A stretch of 64,000 nucleotides of DNA from Sophora flavescens (GCA_030762895.1 CM061069.1:21157630-21221629), one strand, 5' to 3'; numbered from the stretch's first letter, positions 45,901 to 59,000 are shown. Notes: generated by a model from the sequence alone, not told the origin. Program-made: numbers and translations.

Positions 45901-47767
45901 GTAGAGATTTTTGTTTTACACAACCTCTTAGTATGTGAAAACATAAGTTAATACAAGACTATAGAAAGTGGTTTCAACTCAAAAGGAGTTTTCTACCATT
46001 TTAGAGAGATTTTAGAAGTTTAAACCATATAAAGAACGCATAAAGCAAACTAAGAAATAAAAGATGAAACTTGCAAAAAGATTCATATGAGAGAATTACC
46101 CTTAGTATAAGGAAGAACTTTAATGAAGAACTCAAGTGGAAAAGACTAATAAAAATGGAAGCTTTAAGTGTTTGAAGAAAGAAGAAATGGAAGAAGTTGA
46201 AGAAGTATGAAGATGGAGGAAGAAAATGAGAGAATGAAGATGAGTGATGATTATATAGAGGAGGGAGAGGGGAGCACGGAATTTTGGAGAGAGGATGAGC
46301 TTGGACAGCAAGTTTTGACCTCGTGCCTTGTTTGGTTGAAGAGGAAAGAGAAAAATAGGTTTTTAAAATATAATATGATATATTTCAAAAAGTCCATCAT
46401 GACCACTTTTTAGGAGGTAGCTTAGGCCATACCTATAGTGAGTCACCTCACTCCCTCATGTCACCTCAAGCCTTTTATGTCTCCTATTCTGCTCCATTTC
46501 GTATCCGGTTGCATTTCCGATCGTAATTCTTCCGACGTTTTCGCCCGAATAAAATATTATATTATATTTTTGAACGAAAATTTTCAAAATAACCAAAGTT
46601 GAAGGAAACATAATAAAAACACTAACTATCTCGTTCATGGGTCAAAATTAGGTTTTCTGCATAGTAAACTTGTACCGGCAATGAAAATGCAGATCGACTT
46701 TCGTCTGAATTTTCAACCGAAAATTTTACCGTAACCCTCTACCATAAAGTAGACTATGAATATGATTTTATTTTAATCAAAAACACTTTCTAACTCTCAA
46801 ATTTAAAATATAATTTAATTATATTTTAACCGATTGAACATCATAATTAAAATCAGGCTATTACATCACCGATCCTATCCGTTAGCGGTTCCCGGAAATT
46901 TTATACGCAGCTCCGTCGTTTACCCGATTTCGGTTTCTGAGTGAAAAATAATGAAACGAAAGCAAAATGAAATAGGTATGGTTTATTGGAGGTGGATGCA
47001 CGAAATTGAAGAGATGTGGGTGGTTTACAACCGTGTAAAATGAGTGGTTAAGACTGCGTAGATGTGTCTTGTTAATACCCGCGAAAGCTTGGGGGTGTTT
47101 TGGTCTTTTTACCTAAAAGTCATGATTAATAGCATTTAATACTCATAAATGCTTGGTAACTCATCCTCCATGGGTCATCGTGTATGAATCGTTGTCCCGA
47201 TCTCTTGACGGATCTATACAGTTCCGTTTTCGACTCCGTTGGTTTCCCGATTAGGGTTTTATTCCCGCGTAAAAGCGTAATATTTCGTTTTCGGTTGAAA
47301 ATTTTCAAAACAACCAAAATCATTAGAAATATTATTTAAATATAAACCATTTCGTTCACAAGTCTAAATTAGGTTTTCGGATCATTAAAATCTTACTGTC
47401 AGTGAAAACACCGACTGTTTTCCGTCCGAACTTTTACCAAAATTCGTCCGAATAAACATAATATTTTATTTATGATCAGAAATTTGGAAAGTAGACTTCC
47501 TCATGGACAAAATATAAAAAGTCTACAAATTTCAGTTTTCGGGCCAAATTAGGGTTTTGTGTCAGTATAAAATTATTCTGTCAGTTAAAAAAAACACAGA
47601 CCGGTTTCTGTCTGAGTTTTAAACCCAAATTTTAACCAGATCTTCCTACCATAGAATAAGTTCCAGATATGATTTTTTTTTCTCTAAAATCATTTCCTAA
47701 GTCTCAATTAAAAATATAAATAAATATATTTTTACTGTTAAAACAGCGTAAAAATCAGGCTGTCACA

Positions 47768-48573
47768 GGTATAAACTCTAATGACACTATAATTGGACCA
47801 GTGAAATATGTTCCAATGTAATTTATAGAAATATTTTTTTTTAACTAAATAACCAATATTTTAATTTTGACTTAGCGTGGGTATAAACTTTTTTTCACTA
47901 CTTATCATAATCAATTTTTTTTTGGGTAACCATGACATAGGTAGTATCTATCGCTGTGAGCAGTAACTAATGTATTTTTAATAACAAGGCATGAAAACTA
48001 AGATGAAACATACATAATTTGGTTGATTCGAACTAAATTATTATAAATATGTTTTTTTTACAAGAATCATTATAAATATGTTGAATACCATAACGAGGGA
48101 AAAAGAGAGCCAAAACCTTTTCTTTTTACTATTTCTCATAATCAAACTTTTGACAATGAATCAGAATTAAATGTATTTTTAATAACAATGCATGAAAACT
48201 AAATATGAAACAAAACTGAAAATAAATCATCTTATGTAACATGATGGTCATGTTAGAGAGATGTAGACACAAATTTATCATGTATGATCCCACCATGATT
48301 GGTTAAAGGACACAAATTTCAAATTGTTATTTCTTTTTCTCTCTAATAGAATTGTACCATATTTTCAAAAAATTGGAGAGGATGTAAATCCAACACAATT
48401 TCTCTGAGACAAACTAAATTATTATTATCGGTCTTGCTAATCAGTGCCCTTGGGACATTGGTTAAGGAATCCAAAAAAAAGTAAAAGTTTATGGGAAAAC
48501 TATATACACAACTCTTAAGATTGATAACTACATCACTTCCTCATAAAATCTTGATAATTAGTATTATCCTTAT
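47768..48573. other. Intergenic, no gene seen
   Basis: AT-rich. The words aataacaatgcatgaaaacta and ttgaatacc recur around 47975-48005 and 48180-48200, so an old duplication is possible. Confidence 0.45.
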
Positions 48574-49806
48574 TAGGGCTGGACAAAATTTCAGAGCCGA
48601 CCGAGACCCGAACAACCCAAAAGACAATTTGAGCGTGTGGGCGGGTTTAACAGAGTCGTCGGTTCATCAGTTTGAAAAATCTGGGTTAACACGTTTGCCG
48701 GTGGTCGGGCTCGGTCTCGAAAATTTCAGACTGCCGGTGACTGAACCCGGCCAACTGAGTAGGGAAGAAGAGGTGGTTTGAAGAAGAGGAAGAGAACATG
48801 CGTTGTCTTCTTTAGTTTTCCACCACCGCCACCACCTGATGAACGAGGACCGGAACGAGGACTGCCTTGTGTGAACGACGACCACAAGGAAGCATCTAAC
48901 AGAGACCGAAAACGACGCCGGAGGGAAGGTGGAAGGGGAAGAAGATGAGAGAGGCTCTGGGGGTGGAGCTGCGGCGCTGAAGCAATGAGGATGTGAGAAA
49001 GAGGTTTCATTTGACATAGGGTTTTTTATGTGCCAAAATAAAAATAGGAATAAAAAGCTCACAAAAATATTTTGGTAAAAAAAAAAAATAACAAGCCCAA
49101 TCCGACCACACTTAAAAGGGACCTTTAAGTATCGGTTTTGTAGTCCGGTGATAAGCTCCTTGTGTTTGTGTGTTGCTAGGTCCAATAATTTGTTAAGAAG
49201 CCCACTTCGCACAACACAAAGAAACATGCTGCTGTCAGTATACCTAAACCTAAGCACATGGCCACATCAGTTCAACTTGAACATTTTGTGATTTGGAAAA
49301 CCCTAGACTAGCTAGCATCGTTTCCCTCTCCCTCTCCCTCTCGTACATACTTCACAAGGCGACTGCCTCAAATGTGGTTCACAACACGACAGCGTTCCGC
49401 TTCAATGAAGCTTGTCTTTGCGGAAAACCCTAGACTAGCTAGCATCGTTTCCCTCTCCCTCCCCCTCTCGTAGATACTTCACAAGGCGACTGCCTCAAAT
49501 GTGGTTCACAACACGACAACGTTCCGCTTCAATGAAGCTTGTCTTTGCGTCTCCTTCACACTATCATAGAACCTCAAATCTGGTTGGATGTTGATTTTTT
49601 TTTTTTTTTTTGTTGAAGCTGAAAGTTCATACTTCTTCTTTCCTCTTTTTTTTTTTAGCTCCAAGTCCATCGGAACCCGACAATCGGCCTACCCACCACC
49701 CACCCTATCCGATGCCATGAACGGTCGGGAATGGGTAGCATTTTCCCTCCTCGGTTTGGGCGGATTGGGCCCGAATCCGACCAAACCCGACTGTTGTCCA
49801 GCCCTA
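48574..49806. mobile_element. Non-autonomous hAT-like element
   Basis: Perfect inverted ends tagggctggacaa (48574-48586) and ttgtccagcccta (49794-49806). The flanking octamers atccttat and atccttgc match at 6 of 8 positions, in line with an old 8-bp hAT duplication. Subterminal cgggtt/ccgacc words (cccgaacaaccc, gtcgggctcgg, ccgaatccgacc) are typical of the group. No transposase was recognised; the 196-codon minus-strand frame inside has no domain. Confidence 0.75.
49295..49549. repeat. Tandem duplication, 2 x 127 bp
   Basis: The block from ggaaaaccctagactagcta to gaagcttgtctttgcg is present at 49295 and 49422, with about four differences by eye. It lies inside the hAT-like element, so it arose recently compared with the element's decayed TSD. 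Confidence 0.92.
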
Positions 49807-50264
49807 ATCCTTGCTATATTGAACATCATAAGGAGTGGAAAAAAGAAAGCCAAAAATTTAATGTTCCTACTCTCACGACCATGACCAATAAATAACAAAA
49901 AATTGAATGTTGGAATTTGGAATCAAAGTGCAAAACAGATGTAACTTGTACGAATCTGCAAAAAGTAAGAAAGCCAATTCACAAGTAGAGTCCTTTGCGA
50001 ACAATATGTCAGATCCCAAAAGTTTGAGCTCACTTGAAAAGGAAATTACAGAGACATTTACAGGATACCCTTCCCTAGAAAGATTAGGCAAAACCAGGGA
50101 AACGCCACGTCACTACACAGACACAAGCTCAGCCACTCATACAGCATCAAAAGCTTAAATGAGCATCCTTTAGTTAATTTAATTAACTTCAAAATCAGAA
50201 AACGCCCTTAAGTAGTAGTAGGACTAGTTAGAATGACTCTACTCCCTTTAATTTACTAGTTAGA

Positions 50265-53200
50265 TTATGTGGAAACCTCAGTCACTGCAAGAGCAAGAGT
50301 CTCAGTAGTGGTCATGGGTGCTTCGGCCACTGGAGATACATTATAAGACTGCAACAACTGAGTGTAGTGAAACTCAATTTGTAGCCTATGATGAAGTGGA
50401 GTTGATGATATTAAACCTTTCTTGACATCTGCTTGCAATTCTCTAATAGGGATTGCGGCCAAGAAGCTCTTAATGTACTCTTTGCAAGCTTCCTTCCCTC
50501 TGCACAAAACCTCTTCTTCCTGCTCACTCTTCAACTGTTCCGTCTCCACAACGGCAGGATCCACCTCGGTACCGTTGATTTGCTGGATCTGCCGGTCATT
50601 GTGGTCTAGTACTTCTGCAACAGTTTGCTGGTCACTGGTTGTTATTTCATCTGACAATTCAGCAGCATCCTGCATTTTGTATATAACTGTGTTGCTGTCG
50701 AATTTCAAGATATATGCCTGATCACATCCTTCATAAAGCCTCTCCCCCAAAGTGTCAATGATGCAGTAAGAATCAGATTCAACTTTGAGTATGAAGAAAT
50801 GGTCATTCCAACTAACTATATAAACCTGGGGTTCACAATTGCTAGGGCAATCCTGTCCAGCATGACTAATCTCATCCCAAATGTTATCAAAAGACATGGC
50901 CCCATGCAAAAAGTCAAATCTCCCTTCATCCATTCCTTCTGGGTGAAAAAAACCAATAAAGGACTTCCCAGGAAGCACAGAAATGGGACGTATTTTGGCT
51001 TGAATGACTGTTTCGAGATCAAAATGCTTGTCAGGGAATCGCTCCCTATAAGTTTGATTTTCACATAAGTTCCTCCATTCCAATGAACCTTCTCGAATTA
51101 GACTGTCAAACTGGGACTTAATGGGCATAAGGTCGTGATTGTTTTGGAACCAGTCGGCAATTACAGCAACGAGGGCTGTACATGCACTCTCACCTGAAGC
51201 ACGTTCACTGCGCTGATCAATCGAGGCAAAGAAGACCTGTGTCTGAAGCTTCATGTGACCATCACGGCTCCTTATTTCTTTCTGCTCCCAATTCCCTACG
51301 GCAAAGTTGTCATCCCCAAATTCAGAGATTGATGAACGATTTGCACATGAATCATCTTCAGCCTTCTGCGACTGGCATACAGTGCGAACATTAGTACTCA
51401 GAAGCTAATTAACAACATTGTGCAAGAGCAACAAAAGTTGCAGAGAAGATTCAGAAGTCACTGTCACTAATTCCGTAATAAATATATGGTTTACCATAAA
51501 TGTGAGATCACTAGTCACTAGTTACTAATCACAATGACCTTAGCATCAATTTTCAAGATATCCAGCAACTCATTCTTTTTGACAAATACATGGAAGGTGG
51601 TAAATGGATGGATTGGATAAAATTTTGATCGGATTATAATGAATAGATTAAAAAAATCCATTAATCCATTATGATCCTTTAAAAAATCATTAAAAATATA
51701 CAATCCATCCATGATCTATTTAATAAAAACCATCTGATCCATTCATTAACAATTTTTTTACGATGGTTATCCAATCCATCCGTAAAAATTATTTTAAAAA
51801 ACTAAATAATTTTTATGACTATTTCAAAATAGTATGTCTCTCATTCTTTCACAAAAATATTTTATAAATTCAATAATTTTTATAATTTTTGAAATATTCT
51901 CTCTCTCCCTCTATCTCCTCTCTCTACCTCTCGGATTTAGAGATACCCAAATTCAATTCTTCAATGAGGTTATTCAACAAGTAAGCAAATACAAATGCAC
52001 AACGAACAAGAATTTAAGATGATAGAGCCTCAGATTAGCATTTTGGCACATTCTTCATAGCAACAACAACCCGTGTGATAACACAACACGGTGCGCAGAA
52101 TGTTGTTGCAGCTCATGCCAATAATACTCTCATCATTAGCTACTCCTACTATAATTCAATTCACTCCCCATATTCTCACAAAAAAACAAAAAAGAAATCC
52201 AAAAAACAAACAAAAAAAAACCTTTATCCCTTTTCCAATTCCATAAGCCAATTCAACTGAAATCAAATACTATGCTTGCAATTGGAAACAAAAACAAAAC
52301 AATGAAATTTAAACAAAAAATAATTTTCTCTGTATTGAGTATTACATCGACTTAGAAGTTGTAAATATCGTAGAAGGCAAGTTAGGGTTTCATGACATAG
52401 AAAATGATAGTAGGCCTAGCAAAATAATCCATGGATCCATTATCCATCCATGGATCATTTTGCCAGGCCTAGAGATAATGAAAGAAATGAAAACGAACAA
52501 GTAAATCCTTACCCCATGAGAAAGAGATTCATCGGAGCTAAGCTGTCGACGATCGAAATCAATGTCATCACCACCTTCTTCTCCGTAAGCCTTCTTTAAC
52601 AATGGCTCCCCCTTGGATTTAGGAGATCTGAAACTCAACTTCCTCTTCCTCCAAGGCAGTATGCTGCGCCTTGAACTTTGTAATAAATTAGGCTCGGAGG
52701 CTGACACAGTTGAATCCTCTGGCTGCAAACTCCCAACATCTGATTTATGATTGCTGTAGTAAACCCAGTCTTCACCATCACCATTTACCCTCATGCTGGA
52801 ATAAAATGATCCTCCAGCGTTTGCGTAAGCCAGTTTTCCATAACTGAATGACTTCCTAACGCTGGAATCCTCCTTTGTCTCTTCCGAATCTCCTTCCTCA
52901 AAATCGTCTAGCGAGTCAGAATCAAAAGGGTAATTGTACTCACCATCCTCACTCCTAGCAGATGAATTGCCTTCACTTCCCTCTTCCTCACGGCACGCCT
53001 TTTTTGTTTTCTTGGCTGATACAAACTCTGTCAAGATCTTTACTTTCCTAAGACCAGCTTTAATCGTGGAAAGCTCATCTTTTTCTGCCAAGGTACTAGT
53101 TTCTCCTGACTGAGCCGGGGGTGATGACACAGGAACTATGGATTTATGAACTTGTTCCGTGCTTTCTTGAGCCACTCTTAGTTCCACCAAGCTAATTGAT

Positions 53201-54409
53201 ATCTGCATAGGATCAAGAGCTATGATGATAAGTACAAAAACAAAAACTGCAAGTGTCAATTTTGAATTAAAAAACCAATTAACAATTACAGTCAATTGAA
53301 ACTAGCCTATTATCCAAACATCGTCAATTTTATATGTCATGTCATGTGGAATGAAAAGATACAAGATTCAGTAAAACAATTGAAGATAGACATACACTAA
53401 GTGAAGGAGAAGGCTCTACAGAACCGCCAGGGAGCGTTAGTGGAATGTTTAAATCAAAATCCTTTTGATCAACTGCAGATGCGAATTCAGCTAAATTCAA
53501 CGACGCCGTTCCAACCACAGGAACCTTCGTTTTTGGCCTTTGATTCAAACCCTGAACACAGAACCAAATCAAATTCTCATCAGAGGAATATTAACCTATA
53601 GAACTAAAAACAATTACACTAAAAATTAATCTTTTTTGCCAATTAACCCCACAGAAAACAAAAATTTAAATTACAGACAACGCACAATCACAATCAACAA
53701 CAACCAAGCCTTTTTCCAACTAGAATCAGATGACGCCATAATGTTCAATCGTGGATATGTTTATACATAAACCATTGAACTCTCAATCTTTTTGCCTATA
53801 GTTTTTATCAACCAACTCATAATGACAAAAAGAAAGCAAATTCAAAATTAGTTTGAAGAAACAATAGACATAAAATTCAGTCCAAATCCATTAAAAAATT
53901 ATTTTTTTTAAGAATACCAAACATTTTACCGAAGGAGAATTAAAATTTCATGCTTCTGTTTTATAGGCAAACCATTTTTCACACAAATTACAAAATTTTT
54001 ATTCTTCAAACAAATTCCATAGACACCGAAGAAGGAGAGAGAGAGAGAGACTAACATTAAAGAGAGTGAAAGCGATCTCCCACGGGTGAAACACATTGTC
54101 CTTGTAAGCAGAAAGGTTACACAAGCTGTGAAACTCCTCGTCCCATTGAACGACGCCGTTTTGGTCCACCTCGAACTCGACCTCCTTGGTGAAGTTTCTG
54201 GCCACAGGGTTCCGGCGCAGGGAGCTGAGGGTGGACTTGGGACCCTTCCACTTAATCTCAAGTGCCAATCTGGGAATTTCACCGGAACCTTTCTCTGCAC
54301 ACTCCCGCACCAGATCACACCCTTCCAGACTCCTCACAATTAATTTCACCTCGTACTTCCTCCACACCAGAGGGGGCCATGGCCTCCACTTCATCATCTT
54401 CACCACCAT
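50265..54409 (-). CDS. NT-C2 (EEIG1/EHBP1 N-terminal) domain protein, four exons
   Basis: Spliced by eye on the minus strand: 54409-54056, 53551-53396, 53202-52513, 51371-50265. The exons hold 118, 52, 230 and 369 codons, all phase 0, with GT/AG borders, giving about 768 residues and stop TAA. Exons 1-2 (MVVKMMKWRPWPPLVWRKYE..., VVGTASLNLAEFAS) form an NT-C2 domain, a C2-like fold thought to bind membranes or partner proteins. Exon 3 is Ser/acidic-rich (SDSLDDFEEGDSEETKED), probably disordered, with a basic patch (WRKRKLSFRSPKSK). Exon 4 carries the conserved plant C-terminal block (HMKLQTQVFFASIDQRSER, ESACTALVAVIADWFQNN). Two acceptors 6 nt apart (ccag/tcgcag) could add or drop two residues in exon 4. 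The length and order resemble Arabidopsis NT-C2 proteins such as At3g11760, from memory. Function is not established here. No breaks: this is the intact host gene. Confidence 0.92.
52411..52471. repeat. 61-bp palindrome in intron 3 of the NT-C2 gene
   Basis: taggcctagcaaaat-aatccatggat pairs with atccatggatcattttgcc-aggccta. The arms are nearly perfect and it sits about 40 bp after the exon 3 donor in transcript direction. It may be a minimal MITE or a hAT end, but no clear TSD was found. The neighbouring ggatgg/ccatcc-rich stretch at 51590-51790 may be related. Confidence 0.7.
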
Positions 54410-55091
54410 TCTCTTCTCTCTTTTCCTTTTTTTGTTTATTGTTGTGGCCTATAAAATAAAACAAACGTTGAAGTTGGTTGGTGTTTTGTTCGGAGGATAA
54501 CGGAAAAGAGAAAAGGGAAGAGGAGAATTGGGATCTTGGAAAATTGAGAGTTGAAGAAGGGAATCGGAATTGGAAATGGGTGAGAATATGCCGTTATTTT
54601 GGGTTAAAAGTTAGAGGGAGTGAGAGAGAGGAAGAAAAAGAAAATGGTGTGTTTGAGACTTGAGAGCATTGAGTCACGAATGTGTATATATCTATCTGTC
54701 AATCTAACTTAACTGTACGCTGCGTTGGGAACTTAACCCGAGGGTGAGGTTAGTTAGGCTTGGGGGGGTTAAGGTTGAGTTTTCTTCTCGATGGTAGTGG
54801 TGTGATGACAGGGCGTCATGTTTTTCTGGGTATCTCAGGTGTGAGTAACGCGGTAATGACGAGGTTGTTGACTCCCGTTTGTTTTCACTGATAAAACTTG
54901 CTTTTCCGTGATAGCATAGGAGTGAGCTGGAGGGCAAAAATAAATTTTATTTTATTTTGACAATATGGCAAAAATATTTAAATAACATAAAAAATAGGAT
55001 TTAATTGATATATATTGATAGTGTAAAGTTTTTTTACTCTGTCAATCAATTAGATAATATTTCTCAAATTATATAATTCTTGCTAATTAAT

Positions 55092-55140
<49 letters not shown>

Positions 55141-57449
55141 TTTTTTATGAAAAGCCAACTGCCTAGTGCCTTCAAGTGCCTAGTTCCCTTATTATCTTTT
55201 TTTTCCCCTTATTGAACACATACTTCCCAATAGTTTGAAAAAAATGTATTGTCAAATATTTTTTTTTAATTATCTAAATAATAAATTTAATTTGATATAA
55301 TATCAACCTAAAGTTTTTTATATTATCAACCGATCATAAATCGTCATACTCATGTGACTTTTAAGTAATTATAATGCTAGAAATCAAATATTTTTAAAAA
55401 CGATAATTTATAGCTGGTTGGTAATATAAAATTTTTACACTGATAATAAATATTGATTAAAGGATAATGTTGACCAATGTCGTTAGGATATTGACTAAGG
55501 AATACAAAAGAGATAGTTTTTATGGAAAAATAATGTATTTATTATTTTGAAAAGTATTATGTTTAGTTTTCCCCTGAAGACCATCTTTTGAAATCATTAA
55601 CCAATAGCAACACCCTTGATAAAACCTTTAATATTGTTCCAAGTTAGGAGAGATATCAAATTTGTTGTTTATCCAACCATATCCATTCCATTAAATGAAT
55701 AAGTTTTACTTAATTGGTTTTAAAGTGTATTTTGGTGGAAAGCACAAGAATTGAGAAATTATAATTATAATTAAATTTTAATTGTGACAATTTTTTAAAT
55801 CATCTTTGTTTATGTTCATTTAAAAAGTTTAAAAATAATTGGGACATCTGAGGTTTTAAAACATTGACAGTGTTTAAAAATAATAATTAATATTTTATTA
55901 ATATTTTGATCATATAATTTTATTTTATTTTTGGTATTTGATCATATAATAATTTATTAATATACAACAACGTCAATTATAATAGACAAGAGAAAAAGAC
56001 TTCACCAAATTAACGCTAAAACTGACCATAGGTAGTATTGTTACATATGGGCCATTGGTTAAGAAATTATTCCCTCTAGTCAATTTTAAGTGTCGTTTTT
56101 AAAAATTAGTTTATTATAAGTGATATTTTCAATACAAACAAATTATTAATTATTATACTTTCAATTGTGGTCTTATGCTTTAGAAACTCTCAAGTTCCAG
56201 TCAAAAAAAAAAAAAAACTCTCGAGTTCCAACTATACGTAAAAATTGACTAAACATACTGAGTGAATCAAGCAAAACCAGGAAGAAAAAAAAACTAAGTG
56301 TTTATTTTATTAGATTTAGATATTGGATGGTTCCTGATAAAAAAAGAAAAAAGATATTGGATGGTTCAAAATCACCAGGGTTCGCAATGGGGCAAGAGTG
56401 GGTTTTAACTTCCCTGACTCCGTCGTTGCTCTCTGTCTGGGTTACCCATCCCCGTCTTCAGTAGGGGTCGGGTTTCCTTCGCAGGACCCCCCGTCCTGTC
56501 AATGAGTAATCAAATTAATTTAAAAATTATTTTGTTTTAATTAAAATTACAATTCAAAAATTGTACTTCGTTAAGACAATTAGTCAGATACTAGAACTTG
56601 GTTTTTTAATAGCACTTTGTTATGTTTCAAATAACATTGATAGTATCAAAAAATTAGAATAAAATCACAATCAAATGTTTTGAAATTTTTTTTTAAAAAG
56701 TATCCATTTATATAGACTGGAACTTTTCATTCGAAAAAAATCTAATCCCTTACATAGATATACGAGAATATTATGTTATCACGTAAACAGTGGGTGGTTT
56801 TTTTTTTTTTTTTTGGTGTGTGAGGGGGGGGGGGGGGAGTTTTTTCCAAATCCCCACCTCAGTCGAAGCGGGTTTTCCTTGTCAAAGTTGGCACGGGTTC
56901 GGGTGGGTACTCGTGGGTTCGAGTCTCGTTATCATGCCTAAAAATCACGTTTGCTTCTGGTACAAGTGATTTTGGATTCTGGAAGGTGTTTGTTTTAAAT
57001 TTAGCATCCAATAGAATCAATTTTAGGTTAGCTAAAATTGATTTTAGTAGAAGCAAAAGTTTTAACTTTTAAGTAGAGTAAAATTTATTCAAATTGTAGG
57101 ACCCATACTATATTATTTTTATTTACACCTGAAAAGTTATTTTTATTTATCATTCAAACAGAATGAATTCTTCTAAATTTATTTTTAAAGTGTGTAAGTA
57201 AAAATATATTTATCCTTCAATTATATAGTAGGTTAAGATTTATTCGCACTTTATCAAATCAATCGTTGATTCACTCAAAAATTCAATTTAAAAGAATCTT
57301 GAGTATCTTGACCCTATAAGGGGAAGAGATTGTTTAAAGGTGGGGATATAAGAACCGAAGATAGAAGAGAAAAAAATTGAGACATCCCTTCCCATCATAA
57401 AAATAATCCCCATTCCCATCTCAGATATTTTTTTAAAAATAAGTACAAA
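54410..57449. other. Promoter side of the NT-C2 gene and AT-rich intergenic DNA
   Basis: A CT-rich leader and a TATA-like tatatac element (minus strand, about 54684-54695) lie about 280 bp upstream of the start codon. The rest has no supported gene. It contains (AT)n at 55095-55138, T and G homopolymers at 56799-56840, and cgggt-rich words (56380-56500 and 56870-56930) that may be the two ends of a decayed hAT-like element. Confidence 0.45.
55095..55138. repeat. (AT)n microsatellite, 44 bp
   Basis: Uninterrupted AT dinucleotides. Confidence 0.97.
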
Positions 57450-59000
57450 ATGCTGCTCTCATGGGACAAACTATCTATACCTAAGAAGTGTGATGGTCTT
57501 GGTTTCCAGAACTTTCATGCTTTCAACTTAGCTACGTTGAGTAAACAAGTCTGGAAATTTCTTATGCATCCTAATACTCTAGTGACTAGAATATTCAAAG
57601 CCAAATATTTCTGATAAGGTAATTTTCTAGATGCTAATATTGGTCATAACCCGTCCTATGCTTGGAGGAGTCTTTGGCAAACAAGAGCTTTGGTTAAACA
57701 TGGGCTACGTTGGAAAATTGGTGGTGGGGATAGCATCTCGGTTTGGGATAGTATTGCATGGACTCGGGACGATCTATGTGATTGAATTTTCTCCCTTTGA
57801 GCATCACGGTTTGGAAAGGTTGATGGTTAGCGATCTCATGATTCCCCATGCACGTAGGTGGGATGGCTCTATAATCACGCAAATCCTCAGTCCTCCTGTA
57901 GCCAAACTTAATTAGTCCCTCAGTTGGAATGGATGAAACTCTTTGGGCTCCTAGCAACAATGGCATATATTCGGAATGGTTGATTCTTCTCACATACATG
58001 ATAGTGGTAATTGGCTTGATATTTGGAAGCTTAAGTTCTTCCTTTGGAAAGCCTGAAGGGGTTGCACGCCTACCCGCATGAGTCTCCAAAACAAGGGAGT
58101 CCAATGTCCTAGCACTTGTGTTGTGTGTGAGCAGGAGCCAGAGTCTCTCTTCCATCTTATGCTCTTTTGCCCTGTGAGCGTGGAATCCTGGACCAAGAGT
58201 AACTTGTGGAGCCATATTCTGCCTTATACCACGCAAGCAGACTCCTTCAAGGAGTTGTTCTTCAGTGTTATATATGAGCAATCTTGATCATAGAAGGGGT
58301 GCTGACTTTGCTATGATTCTTTGGTCCCTTAATTTGGAGAGGTAGGAATGAAAAGTTATGGGAGGGGAAGAGTATCTCAAGTGACTCTCACCTCCATACA
58401 GCTATCTCCTTAATTTATTTCTGATTGGGCACAAGCTAGGAGCATTGAGGACCTGAACTGTTGCGTTTCTGCTCCTGTGACTCCCGTTTCTTGGACTGCT
58501 CCTCCTAATGGTCACTACAAGTGCAATGTTGACGCCTCTTTCTTCAAAGAGGCAAGTAGAACTTCCTTTGGTATGTGTGTGAGAGATGATCAACGCCGGT
58601 TTATTGCTGCTAGAACTGATTGGGTTTCTTTTTTCCTCCCAACTCTCGAGGGAGAAGCTACCTGCCTTCCAAAAGCTATCTAGTGGGTTCTAGGTCTTGA
58701 TTTGCCGAATGTCATCTTTGAAGTGGATTGCCAAGTTATAGCTGATTCTGTGAACAAGTCAAGGGATGACATCTCTGAATTTGGTCTTATTATTAGGAAT
58801 TGCATTGCTCTTTTCTCTTCTTTTACAAACTCTTACGTGAGTTTTGTAAGGAGACAAGTTATATAATAGTGTTGCTCGTAGTTTAACAAAGGCGATAATA
58901 TTTTCTTCTAGTCAGATTGATTATCATGTTGCACCTACCTTTATTGTTGTTTTGATTATTAATGATATGCATTAAGCTTTTATTCAACAAAAAAAAAAAA
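57450..59000 (+). pseudogene. 5'-truncated LINE with RT tail, zf-RVT, RNase H and poly(A)
   Basis: Reads LSWDKLSIPKKCDGLGFQNF and YAWRSLWQTRALVKHGLRWKIG (57450-57770), the end of a plant LINE RT protein. A zf-RVT region follows (NKGVQCPSTCVVCEQEPESLFHLMLF, 58085-58165), then RNase H-like sequence (NGHYKCNVDASFF, 58507-58545; EGEATCLPKAI; FEVDCQVIADSVN, about 58720-58755). It ends in a 13-base A run at 58988-59000. Stops near 57613 and 58681 and frame changes break it. The poly(A) end and missing 5' part are the mark of target-primed reverse transcription. Confidence 0.82.

Larger units (their letters stand above)
43385..47767 (-). repeat. LTR-like region, unclassified, with internal duplications
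   Basis: In minus orientation the block begins TGTGACAGCCTGATTTTT (47767) and could end CATCCTCAACA-like (43385), as chromovirus LTRs often do. A second copy of the aaatcaggct-x-tacA end occurs at 46849-46866. The stretches before both ends are similar (ctaccata, gaaaattttcaaaa, ttaggttttc words at about 46490-46866 and 47220-47767). No TSD was found, and no polyprotein. It may be one or two overlapping solo LTRs. Confidence 0.35.

Noticed and set aside
43380..47772. Complete solo LTR with TSD
   Set aside because: The flanking pentamers (aacac and ggtat) do not match, so only an LTR-like repeat is called.
48667..49257. 196-codon minus-strand open frame
   Set aside because: Low-complexity Pro/Ser-rich translation inside a non-coding hAT-like element, no recognisable domain.
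50422..51394. Plus-strand frames opposite NT-C2 exon 4
   Set aside because: Antisense to a conserved coding exon, without their own signals.
53999..54500. Plus-strand frames opposite NT-C2 exon 1
   Set aside because: Shadow frames of the real exon, which has matching splice sites and family motifs.
54704..54937. 77-codon frame upstream of the NT-C2 gene
   Set aside because: Ser/His-rich, no domain, lies in the probable promoter side; not enough support for a uORF or gene.
56370..56950. hAT-like element from cgggt-rich ends
   Set aside because: Words at both sides are suggestive, but inverted ends and a TSD could not be matched.
57694..58281. 195-codon minus-strand frame
   Set aside because: Opposite strand of a LINE fragment whose plus-strand domains are recognisable.
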